Part shown: piece after piece, positions 36,801 through 45,828 of the stretch
Layout of the letters: every line of letters starts with the position of its first letter
Numbering within the stretch: the stretch's first letter is position 1
NCBI GenBank assembly: GCA_022824225.1
Contig: JAJEAH010000068.1
Span: forward strand, 1-64,000
DNA length: 64,000 bases
DNA from: Chloroflexota bacterium
GTDB lineage: Bacteria; Chloroflexota; UBA11872; VXOZ01
Direction: 5' to 3'
Translations under genes and position numbers: made by a program
The notes under the pieces: generated by a model
What the model was told of the DNA's origin: nothing
The model's database searches: none
The model's input: only the letters and a program-made list of their open reading frames with translations

Positions 36801-38225
36801 TTCTTTCAGTGCCGTGGGATGGCGTCTCAAGGCGGTCTCCTGCCGTGGGCGAGCACGGTTGCCGGCAGTTCCAGGTTCGAAACGGGCCACGAGTGCGGGC
36901 AATCTCCATTCTGAGCGCCTGTTTGCGATCTTCTTGGCAGTGGTCTGCCAGTCTGATAGCGGCCGCTCGTGCTGAGCACTTCGATAAGCTCAGTGCAGGC
37001 TACTTCGACAAACCCAATGCAGGCCCATGGGAGACATGTTCGGCCATTTGCCTCCTCGCGTCGGCCCAATTCCCCCTTCGACAAGCTCAGTGCGAACGGT
37101 GCTCGTGCAGACAAGCAGATTGTAAACAGGCTCTGACAAGCCGTGCCAAGCTAGACTTGGCTAGCGGCCTCGTGACCAGTACACCGTCCGGGCTGTCCGC
37201 CACGCCCGACGCCGCACTGCCAGAAAGCTCCACCCATCGCGCGCAAGCCGGTTCTGGTTCTCGCCAACGCGTAGCCCGGCCGGCGTGCCGCGTCAAGCCG
37301 GCGTCACGCCACGCGGCTTGTTTTGGCGATCGCGGACTCGCTCTCGATGCGGCGCCGCGTGCCCTGCCTCACCGTACGTCCACCAGCCGTACTACGCGCC
37401 GCTACCAGGTCCAGCGAGCGGACAGGTCGCCGCGTTGCCTGGCATTTAGGCCACCAAACCCGGGTTACCCGCTAGCGCCTGTGCGCTGCCTACGGCACTT
37501 TGACCGTGAGCGAATGCTAAGCCGGTCACCGCCAAGCGCGTGCGCAACCCCAATCTCGCCGCGCTGCACCCGCTAGCCGCACGTTGACCGGCGGGCCCCG
37601 CTCCTGCTCCCGCCGGTCAGCATGGGGAAGTGGGCATGCCGCCGGACAGCCAATGCGCGCTGTTTGCTACCGGCAGACCAGTACGTGCCGCTCTCGTCAC
37701 GGGTGGTGACAACAAATGTGCTACGCAGATCCTCCGGCGGCGCGGCAATTGCTGCCACCATCGCGTGGGCACGCGTGCGTTGCCGTGGCACGGTAGAGCG
37801 CCACCGGCATCGGCTGCGGACCCTCCCCAATCATCGTCTACTCTACCAAATCCTCAGCGCCGGGGAGTTTGCGCGAGCCTGCCCACAGCACGCAACCACG
37901 TCCGTCCGGACGTGCCGCCTGCGGCTCCACGGCTAGAGACTCCTGCCTCAAATCATACCAACTAGCCGCTTGGCGACAATGCGCGCACAGCGGCCTCGAT
38001 CGGCTCCGGCCACGCCGGGTGTCGTGCATGGTGATCGGCCCGGCGTTGCGCGGCAGCCCTGCGTGAGCGCCCGGTGCATGCGTTGCCACCAGCGTGCCCG
38101 GCCCGGTTCTTTACTAAGTCGCTTCATTTAGATAACATACAATGTAGACAGGACGCTGCCCGTGTCCGCGGGCGCGGGTTCACAGATAATAGCTTCGGCG
38201 TCACTCAATCTTCCGGAGGCTCTCG

Positions 38226-38582
38226 ATGGCACAACAGGCAGATTCCGAAATCCCATTTGGCACCGCCGACTGTGCGGAAGCCAAACAGATGATCGACAGC
38301 GGCGAGTACCAGGTCATTGACGTACGCATGCCCAACCAGTTCGCTAAAGGGCACATTCCCAATTCCGTCTTGGCGCCCTTGCCCGACCTCTTGCAAAAGC
38401 CGTGGGAATTCCTGGAAGACGACAAGATCATCTTCGTGTGCGACGTCGGGCAGAGCAGCCAGGTCGCCTGCGAGATCGCCGCCGCCATGGGGTTGGACGA
38501 CCTCTACAATCTGGGGCCCGGCATCGTGGGCTGGCAGCAAGACGGCTTGCCTTTGGAAGAGGGGCTTCCCGCAGAGAGCTAA
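38226..38582 (+). CDS. Rhodanese-like domain protein
   Basis: 118 aa; YQVIDVRMPNQFAKGHIPNSV, CDVGQSSQVACEIAAAMG active-site loop. Confidence 0.87.
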   Translation: MAQQADSEIPFGTADCAEAKQMIDSGEYQVIDVRMPNQFAKGHIPNSVLAPLPDLLQKPWEFLEDDKIIFVCDVGQSSQVACEIAAAMGLDDLYNLGPGIVGWQQDGLPLEEGLPAES

Positions 38583-38777
38583 TCCTGCTCTTTGCGGGCT
38601 GCGGCGATCCCCCCGCGGGCTAATCCGTCCGCTACAGTCACGTACGCAGGCGCCTTGCACCCCCTCCCCGCTCCGGCGCCCGCCGTCGCCCGGCGAGTCT
38701 CTGCCGTATAATGTACGCAGAAATGCTGCGCGTGCGACAGCGGACCGGCAACGCCAATTGCCTGTGATACGGCCCAG

Positions 38778-40352
38778 TTGATGACCGACCAGGTACCTTC
38801 CTTCATCTTCCAGAGCATCGGGGCGACGCTGGCAGTGCTGGCGGCGCTTCTGTTCTGGTGGCTGAGTAGACGCACGGTCGTTGCGGAATCTGCCACTCAT
38901 TCCGGCCCTACCTTCCTGCGGCGCATTGCGCGCAATGCCCTGGTGCCCCTGTTTGCCATGGTGGTTGCCCGCGGGCTTACGTGGGCGTTCGCCATCTACT
39001 ATCTGCGCGTCATCGGGCCGGAAAACAACGGCTTCTACACCGTAGCCGTCAACATCATCGGCTTCTTTGGGCCACTCACCGACTTCGGCCTGGGCACGCT
39101 GCTCACCCGCGAGGTCAGCCGCCGCCCAGGTGACGCCCCGCTCTACGTAGCCCTGGTGCGGCGACTGCGGTTGCTGCTCTCGCTGGCGGCGGTCCCGCTG
39201 GTGCTCCTCATCATGCTCGGCTACTGGCTTGCCGACAAAATTCCGGCGGAGACCATTGTGGCCGCGGGGCTGCTGGCCGTGGCGCTCATCCCCGGCAACG
39301 CGGCCATCACGGCCACCTCGCTCTTTGCCGCCCGCGAGCGCATGGACTACACGGCGCTGGTGCAGATCGGGACCGCCATGCTCACGGTCGGCCTGGGCAT
39401 GGTCGCCATCGCCTTCGGCTGGGGCTACGTCGGCCTGGCGGCCTCGGCCCTCATCGCCAACACTGCTACCGCTGCGGTGCTGCTGCGCGCGCTCGCCCGC
39501 GAAATTGGCACGGCGGCGCCTTGGGATAGCCATCTGGCGCGCGGCCTGCTGCTGGTATCCCTGCCGCTCATGCTCAACGCGTTGCTCAACGGTCTCTTCT
39601 TCCGCATCGACGTGCAAGTACTCCACATTATGCGAGGTGAAGCTGAGGTCGGCGTGTACGGCGCCGCGTACAAGTACATCGAGGCATTTGCCCTGCTCCC
39701 ATCCACGTTGGTGCTGGCGCTCTTCCCGGCGCTGGCGCGGGTGGCGGTCTCGGACCGCGCCGCGCTGCAGGGTATCTATGACAAAGCGCTGCGCCTCATG
39801 CTGGCCATCGCCGTGGGCAGCGCCGTCTGCGTGAGCTTCTACGCCACGTCATTCATCTGGTTGCTGGGAGGCAGCGAGTTCCTACCCCACGGCGCCGCCG
39901 CACTGGCGATCCTCATCTGGTTTCTGCCTATCAGCTACGTGAACGCCATCACCCAGTACGTGCTCATCGCCCTGAACCGGCAGACGTGGATTGCCGTCGC
40001 CTTTGCGCTGGCCACGGCCTTCAATCTGGTGACAAACATACTCTTCATCCCGCACTACGGCTACGCGGCGGCGGCGGCGACCACGGTAATTTCCGAAATC
40101 GTGCTCTTCGTGCCGTTCTTGCTCGTGGCGCGCCGGCTCCATGTGGCGCTGCCCGTGGTCAACGCCGCGTGGCGGCCGGCCTTGGCGGGTGTCGCCATGC
40201 TGGCCGCCGCCATGCTCACACGCGGGCTGCCCGCGCTGCCGAGCATGGCGCTGGCGGGGCTCGTGTACGCCGCCTTGATCGTCGCCCTCGGCGCATTGCC
40301 GCGGGAAGACCTTGCGCGCATCTGGAGCGCGCTACGCGGGGCACGAGACTAG
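38778..40352 (+). CDS. Oligosaccharide flippase / polysaccharide biosynthesis (MOP superfamily) membrane protein
   Basis: 524 aa polytopic; ARGLTWAFAIYYLRVIGPENNGFYTVAVNIIGFFGPLTDFGLGTLLTREVSR. Confidence 0.85.
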   Translation: MMTDQVPSFIFQSIGATLAVLAALLFWWLSRRTVVAESATHSGPTFLRRIARNALVPLFAMVVARGLTWAFAIYYLRVIGPENNGFYTVAVNIIGFFGPLTDFGLGTLLTREVSRRPGDAPLYVALVRRLRLLLSLAAVPLVLLIMLGYWLADKIPAETIVAAGLLAVALIPGNAAITATSLFAARERMDYTALVQIGTAMLTVGLGMVAIAFGWGYVGLAASALIANTATAAVLLRALAREIGTAAPWDSHLARGLLLVSLPLMLNALLNGLFFRIDVQVLHIMRGEAEVGVYGAAYKYIEAFALLPSTLVLALFPALARVAVSDRAALQGIYDKALRLMLAIAVGSAVCVSFYATSFIWLLGGSEFLPHGAAALAILIWFLPISYVNAITQYVLIALNRQTWIAVAFALATAFNLVTNILFIPHYGYAAAAATTVISEIVLFVPFLLVARRLHVALPVVNAAWRPALAGVAMLAAAMLTRGLPALPSMALAGLVYAALIVALGALPREDLARIWSALRGARD

Positions 40353-40448
40353 ACCGGAAAGTGATTCTACGGCAGCCATTCGCCCTGCGACAATCCGGCT
40401 CAAGCCTGCGCAACCGTTCGGCCTGAGCCCGTCGCAGGTTGAACGCGT

Positions 40449-40535
40449 AGGGGCGGTTCTTCACGGTAGCACCTGCTGCGCGCTCTACCGGCAACCCACC
40501 GTCCCGCGTAGGGGCGGTTCGCGAACCGCCCCTAC
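40449..40535. repeat. ~87-bp dispersed repeat ending in the 28-bp palindrome GTAGGGGCGGTTCGCGAACCGCCCCTAC (palindrome 40508-40535)
   Basis: Matches 40720-40806 nearly base for base. Confidence 0.92.
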
Positions 40536-40719
40536 CTGCTACAAGTAACTCAGGCCTTGAACGCGCTCATCGCCCTTCCTACAGTTCTTGCACAATTCCC
40601 GCCAGCCGTTTCTCGCCTGTGCTATGCTCGTATGACGCGCTCCACCGCCAGCACTCTATGCCGCCCTGGGAGTACAAGACGCTTCCGAGAGGCCGCCCAA
40701 TTGACCCACCATCGCGCGA

Positions 40720-40806
40720 AGGGGCGGTTCTCCACGGTAGCACCTGCCGCGCGCTCTACCGGCAACCCACCGTCCCGCGTAGGGGCGGTTCGCGAACCGC
40801 CCCTAC
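40720..40806. repeat. ~87-bp dispersed repeat, second copy (palindrome 40779-40806)
   Basis: GGGGCGGTTCTCCACGGTAGCACCTGCCGCGCGCTCTACCGGCAACCCACCGTCCCGCGTAGGGGCGGTTCGCGAACCGCCCCTAC. Confidence 0.92.
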
Positions 40807-40902
40807 CAAATGAGCGCAGCGCGGGAACGTGTCCCCCGCATCGATATGAAAAGTCAAGAGGAGGCCTTCGCGGTCCCTCCCTACACGCCTGGAGAAGATA
40901 GC

Positions 40903-41718
40903 ATGGCAACGGAGAGTGAGCGAGCAATCGACCACCGCGCGGTTGGCGAACTTTGGGACGAGAACGCCGAGGCTTGGACCACGCTCACCCGCCTGGGCTA
41001 CGATAAGTACCGCGACCACATCAACACGCCGGCCTTCTTGGACATGCTGCCCGACGTGGACGGCTTGCGCGGTCTCGACGTCGGCTGCGGCGAAGGCCAC
41101 AATACGCGCTTGGTTGCGCAACGCGGCGCACGCCTGACTGCCTTGGACATTTCCGGCCGCTTCGTCCGCTACGCCCGGGAACAAGAAGCCCGCGATCACC
41201 ACGGCATCGTGTACCTGCGCGCCAGCGCCGTTGCCTTGCCCTTTGCCGACGCCGCCTTCGACTTTGCCATGGCCACCATGAGCATGATGGACGTGCCGGA
41301 CCAGGGCCGCGCCATCCGCGAGGCAGCCCGTGTCCTGAGGCCCGGCGGTTTCTTCCAATTCTCAATCCTGCACCCCTGCTTCATGACACCGCGCTTCAAG
41401 TGGGTGCTCGATGAGAACGGCCAACGCGTGGCCATGGAGTGCGGCGACTACTTCCATCAGGAGCAGGGCGCAATCGAGGAGTGGATCTTCGGCTCCGCGC
41501 CTGACGAATTGAAAGAGCGTTTCGAGAAATTCCGCATTCCGCGCTTCTTCCACACCCTCAGCACGTGGCTGAACATGCTGACCGCCGCCGACCTCATCCT
41601 GGAAGACAGCGCCGAACCTTACGCCAGCGACGAATCTATCGCCATTCACCCCAAACTCGCGTCCACCCGCGTCATCGCCTGCTTCCTCCACCTCCGCTGC
41701 CGCAAGCCCACCGCTTGA
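40903..41718 (+). CDS. Class I SAM-dependent methyltransferase
   Basis: MATESERAIDHRAVGELWDENAEAWTTLTR...GLDVGCGEGHNTRLVAQRGARLTALDIS; start chosen inside ORF 40810..41718. Confidence 0.87.
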   Translation: MATESERAIDHRAVGELWDENAEAWTTLTRLGYDKYRDHINTPAFLDMLPDVDGLRGLDVGCGEGHNTRLVAQRGARLTALDISGRFVRYAREQEARDHHGIVYLRASAVALPFADAAFDFAMATMSMMDVPDQGRAIREAARVLRPGGFFQFSILHPCFMTPRFKWVLDENGQRVAMECGDYFHQEQGAIEEWIFGSAPDELKERFEKFRIPRFFHTLSTWLNMLTAADLILEDSAEPYASDESIAIHPKLASTRVIACFLHLRCRKPTA

Positions 41719-41965
41719 TTGCCGGGTGAGGCACGCCGGCGCTCGTCCGGTCACATGCCGACGCTACGGCCACGGTGTCATACCCCGGCACTGTGCAGCG
41801 AGGCAAAAGCAACCCAATCCGCAGCCCTGCCGTCCCCTTGCGGTACAGTGCCGCCCAGGCATGCCGGCGCGCGGCACTCTCTGCGTCGTAGCGTCACTTA
41901 TTGTAGCCGTAAATTAAACATACCGGCTCCGTCAGCGTCTTAACCCATAGGATGGGAGCCAATCG

Positions 41966-42583
41966 GTGCAAAGCGCAAGAACCAAACGGACCGTTCATGT
42001 CAAGCGCGATCGTGCGCAGCGGCTTTTCGCCCAACTGCACGCGCAGTTGGAGCCGGCGGTGCGGCGTTTCATCCGGCGGCTCATCGGCGCCTCGGCGCAG
42101 GAGGACGACATTATGCAAGATGCCTTTCTCGCGCTCTATCGCAATTTGCACCGGGTGGACCCGGCCATGCTGCGGCCGTACCTCTTTCGCATCGTGCGCA
42201 ATCTGTGCTACGACGAGTTGCGGCGCCAAGGACGCTACCGCCTGCGCACCCTTTCATTGGACGCCAACAGCGCGGGCGGCGAGTCGTTTGCGATGCGTGA
42301 CGAAAACTCGTTCGGCAATCCCGAGCGCAACCTGGAGCGGCGCTCCGCCTACGCCACGCTGGAGCAGGCCATGGAATTCCTGCCGGAGCCGCAGCGCCAA
42401 GCGGTGATTCTCTACTACTACGAAGACTTCTCCTACGCGGAGATTGCGGAAGCCACGCGCGCGCCGGTCAACACAGTGAAGGCTCGTCTCCATCACGCGC
42501 GCAAGAACCTGCGGCGCATCCTGTCCGTTCGCCCTGAGCTGCCTGTCCTGCGCTTGTCGAAGGATCGAAGGGTGAACGGATAG
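41966..42583 (+). CDS. RNA polymerase ECF-type sigma factor
   Basis: 205 aa; DDIMQDAFLALYRNLHRVDPAMLRPYLFRIVRNLCYDELRRQ (sigma2), VILYYYEDFSYAEIAEATRAPVNTVKARLHHARKNLRRIL (sigma4); GTG start. Confidence 0.9.
   Translation: MQSARTKRTVHVKRDRAQRLFAQLHAQLEPAVRRFIRRLIGASAQEDDIMQDAFLALYRNLHRVDPAMLRPYLFRIVRNLCYDELRRQGRYRLRTLSLDANSAGGESFAMRDENSFGNPERNLERRSAYATLEQAMEFLPEPQRQAVILYYYEDFSYAEIAEATRAPVNTVKARLHHARKNLRRILSVRPELPVLRLSKDRRVNG
42525..42579. repeat. Dispersed CCGTTCGCCCTGAGC...TTGTCGAAGG...GAACGG repeat inside the sigma factor 3' end
   Basis: Inverted CCGTTCGCCCT / AGGGTGAACGG flanking a TTGTCGAAGG core; related to repeats near 12266-12970, 16265-16328, 36970-37100, 40425. Confidence 0.8.
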
Positions 42584-42745
42584 GAGGCGCAAGGCACCGC
42601 TGGCGGCGCGCCTCAGTAGAAACGCCCGACAAGCGGCAGAAAGGAGAATACGCGCATCAATCCCTGCGGCGCGGGGTCGTCCGTCGCCCCGCCACAGCAG
42701 CAGCCAATTTCAGAACTGCTCATTGCCCATAAGGGGAAGACCGAC

Positions 42746-43243
42746 GTGAACCAAACCACGAACGACGTGTCGCAAGCAACCAGAGAAACAGGAGTCAATC
42801 CCATGCCCGAGAGCGCAAACACACTGCGCGCGCTGATCCGCCTTATTCACCCCACGCATACACTCAAAAGCGACCTGGAGACCAGTATTCACGCCGAGGA
42901 GTTTGAGGGTATCGGTGAGATTGCCCTGCGAAACTTCACGCAACTCCAGTCCGCCGCCGCCAGCCTGCTTGCCGATGACCCGTACGTCACCGGACTGGGC
43001 GGCGCGCTGCCCGAGAACAGCAGCGATAAGGAAAAAGTCTGGCATAGCTATCTCGCCGTAGGGCAGCTTGCGGCCTATCTTGAGTCACACGTAGGGGTGA
43101 GCGCCAGCGCGGGCGGGAGCGGCAAAGAAGCCATCTACAACATACAGAAGGGACTCACCGTCGGCTCGCTGCACGCGCAGAACCCTGAGGAGTTGCTCCG
43201 GCAACTGCAAACTGGATCAGAGGTGGCTGCCAACGACGATTAA
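42746..43243 (+). CDS. Hypothetical protein
   Basis: 165 aa ORF; GTG start with AAGGGGAAG upstream; no family recognised. Confidence 0.55.
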   Translation: MNQTTNDVSQATRETGVNPMPESANTLRALIRLIHPTHTLKSDLETSIHAEEFEGIGEIALRNFTQLQSAAASLLADDPYVTGLGGALPENSSDKEKVWHSYLAVGQLAAYLESHVGVSASAGGSGKEAIYNIQKGLTVGSLHAQNPEELLRQLQTGSEVAANDD

Positions 43244-43463
43244 CACCACAGTGAGCCAATAACGGGGCCGCTTTCGGTTGCGTCTGCCGCCTGTGTCCCG
43301 CGATCCAGAGCGGTCCCGGGCAGTCTCGCGCGGGCTGACACGAAATGAGACGTCGTTTCCCTTTGGCTTGCCGCGATGCCCATAGTTGACAGCAACCGCA
43401 AACGGTAGTAGCCTACCGGTGGAACGCCAGTTTCCGGCAGTGCGGCAAGGAGGGGACAAACGA

Positions 43464-43994
43464 ATGCGACTTAGAGCCCGAGGCATCCGGGGGATTCTGC
43501 TTGCGCAGGTGTGGTTGTTGGGCTTTCTCGGTGTGATGCTGCTGCCGCTGCTCGCGGCGGAAGCCGGCTGGATTGCCTCGCTTCTCGGCAGCGAACGCAC
43601 GCTGCTGGTTGCATTCGTCAACGCCATGCTCATTGGCGCGACGACAGGGCTCTTCATCGGCCTCGCCGCCGTGCTGCTGCTCGGGCTGCTCCCCCTCGTC
43701 ACCAAGCGGGATTCCTTTACGGTTAGTCTCGGCCGCATTCCCATCGTCGTGTACACATCCGACGCCGCCGGCTGGTCTCACACGTACTGGCTTGCCGTGC
43801 CCTTGCTTTTCGCCGTGCTCGTAGGGCTGTTGGGCGGCTTCGGCGCGCTGCTCTTGCGTCATAGCGAGCGCGCCGCCCACGAGATGCTCCGCGGCCTGCG
43901 CGCACTGTGCTCTGCCTCTAGGAATCCCCCGCCACGCGCCGGGGCATTCGCCAGCGTGCAACTCGACCAATGGCAGAGAGATATCTGGCCGTGA
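43464..43994 (+). CDS. Hypothetical membrane protein
   Basis: Four or more hydrophobic segments; MRLRARGIRGILLAQVWLLGFLGVMLLPLLA; start chosen inside ORF 43386..43994. Confidence 0.55.
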   Translation: MRLRARGIRGILLAQVWLLGFLGVMLLPLLAAEAGWIASLLGSERTLLVAFVNAMLIGATTGLFIGLAAVLLLGLLPLVTKRDSFTVSLGRIPIVVYTSDAAGWSHTYWLAVPLLFAVLVGLLGGFGALLLRHSERAAHEMLRGLRALCSASRNPPPRAGAFASVQLDQWQRDIWP

Positions 43995-44008
43995 GGAGTG
44001 AAAGGAAA

Positions 44009-44052
44009 AGCACGTACCGACACTTGGCACAGACCAAGTGTCGGTACGTGCT
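44009..44052 (-). terminator. Strong hairpin between convergent genes, likely terminator for the minus-strand binding protein
   Basis: Perfect 19-bp inverted repeat AGCACGTACCGACACTTGG-CACAGA-CCAAGTGTCGGTACGTGCT; minus-strand side followed by TTTTCCTTT. Confidence 0.75.
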
Positions 44053-44109
44053 GAGACCTTAACCCACTCTCCCCCGTCGCGGTCCCGGTAGGCTTACTAC
44101 CTTCTTCAC

Positions 44110-45138
44110 TTACTCGGGATAGAATGCGTTCGCCAGCAATTCAATGGTGTCAATGGTGTAGATGCCCGGGTTCGCGACCGTGAAGCGCACTTCCACCTAG
44201 CGCTTGTTTTGCACGGCCTTGATGGAGTGAAGCGCCTCGGTGTTTTCCAAGTACTCTATCTTCTCCGCAGCCGTAGACCATCCAGGCATATCGAACAGCA
44301 CGATGACGTCGGGGTCCCGTTCGACCACGGTCTCCCAGTTCACCGTCGCGTAGAGGCCCTCGACGTCAGCAAAGATGTTGACCCCACCCGCCTCTTCGAC
44401 CAACGCATTCCCCATGCCCGTACCCACCGCGGCATATGGCGAATCAGTGCCGCCGTCATAGATGAAGACCTTTACCTTCGGATCGGGCGTCCCCACCTTG
44501 GCGCGGATTTCCTCCAGGCGCGCCCGCTGCTCGGCGACGTATGCTTCGGCGCGCTCCGTTACCCCGAAGATCTGGCCGATCTTCACGAAGTCTTCGAAAA
44601 CGTCCTCAATGGTCACCTTGCCGTCCTTGCAGTTGGCGGCCACCTGGTACGACGCGATGCCAAGCTCCAAGAGCGCATCGCGCGGCCCCGCCACGTCTTC
44701 ACGATTCCAGGCGCTTACGAAGGCAGCGTAAACGAAGTCGGTCTCCGTTCCCAGAATGACCTCATGTGAAGGATACTTCTCGGCTAGTATCGGAATCTGG
44801 TCGAAGGCCGCCTGGAAATCAGGGTGCACCCAGTCTCTGAGATACGACGTGCCAACCATGTTGTCTTGCAGACCCAACGCCAGCATCAGTTCAGTCGATT
44901 CCTGAGAGAGAGTGATAGCGCGCTGGGGCGGCTGGTCATACGTAATGGAAAAACCACAGTTTTCGACAGTCACGGGCGTATAAGCGGTTTCGGCTTCTTG
45001 CGCCGGTTCAGCCGGCTCTGCCGGCTCCGCCGCCGGTTGCGGTGCGGCTACCGTGCCGCAACCCGCCAGCAAAAGACTGCCGGCGCCAGCTACACCGATG
45101 GCGATAAGACCGCGACGGGTCACGCGTTGAGAACTCAT
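44110..45138 (-). pseudogene. FecB/BtuF-like periplasmic binding protein (Tat-type lipoprotein) interrupted by an in-frame TAG at 44197-44199
   Basis: ORF 44197..45138 MSSQRVTRRGLIAIGVAGAGSLLLAGCGT...; in-frame downstream VEVRFTVANPGIYTIDTIELLANAFYPE* aligns to the C-terminus of the 48683-49690 paralog. Confidence 0.75.
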
Positions 45139-45182
45139 CCTAATCCAATACCCTTTCGATTTGCACTAGAGCCTCTCACGTA

Positions 45183-45247
45183 CATTCCCAGATATTACTA
45201 GGAATGCCTTTCAGTTGCATTAAAGAAGATTGTGATCGCTTTGTCAA
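45183..45247 (-). promoter_or_regulatory. Promoter (TTGACA-17-TTTAAT) plus inverted-repeat operator-like element
   Basis: Minus strand: TTGACA (45242-45247), TTTAAT (45219-45224), CATTCC...GGAATG IR at 45183-45206; strongly similar to 49733-49790. Confidence 0.75.
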
Positions 45248-45304
45248 GTGCTGTGCCTGGGGGAAATAGTAGAATTAGACTTGAACTCCTTGCTGGGCAA
45301 TAGC

Positions 45305-45477
45305 TCATGTCATTATGAGCGCAGCGTCGATCAGGGTTCGCTGACTTCGTCAAAGACGCGGAATCTAGCGTTTGCCGGGCACTAGATTCTTCGTCGCTGC
45401 ACTCCTCAGAATGACATTTCGAGGAGCAGTCGTTCACGTTGACACTTATACCTGTGTAGTCTAAGTCAATACCTACT
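45305..45477 (-). repeat. Dispersed palindromic repeat element, copy B (inverted relative to 1819-2043)
   Basis: Reverse complement reads AGTAGGTATTGACTTAGACTACACAGGTATAAGTGTCAACGTGAACGACTGCTCCTCGAAATGTCATTCTGAGGAGTGCAGCGACGAAGAATCTAG... Confidence 0.9.
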
Positions 45478-45828
45478 AGTCGCGGCGCCTGGCTTCTGGG
45501 CGTAGTCCGCTTTTCTGCCGCGCGGGCCGCCGGCTGCGCGGCCCGGACACCCGGTAGGCAGTGCGCCGGCGCTCTTGGCGCCTTGGATCATCGAACCGCG
45601 CGCCCTGCGGGCCTTGCGCCACCACCATTTGCACATAGCGCCGCCTGCAGTCTCTGTACGCAGTCTCAGGGCAAAGAAAAACGCCCTGTTCCGCAATGAA
45701 CAAGGCGTCCTTCAAATGACAGATTCGAGGCGATATATCCGGTAGCTTGCGTCAGTAGCCAAAAAGAACTGGGTTCTCTAGTTTTCGGCACATGCTATGT
45801 GCCCGGCGGCGGCGAAGAAATAGCTGCC

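Noticed and set aside
36809-37576. 255 aa ORF in the intergenic desert
   Set aside because: Low-complexity, no motif, passes through dispersed repeats.
38205-39626. 473 aa minus-strand ORF
   Set aside because: Antisense to rhodanese and flippase genes; low-complexity composition.
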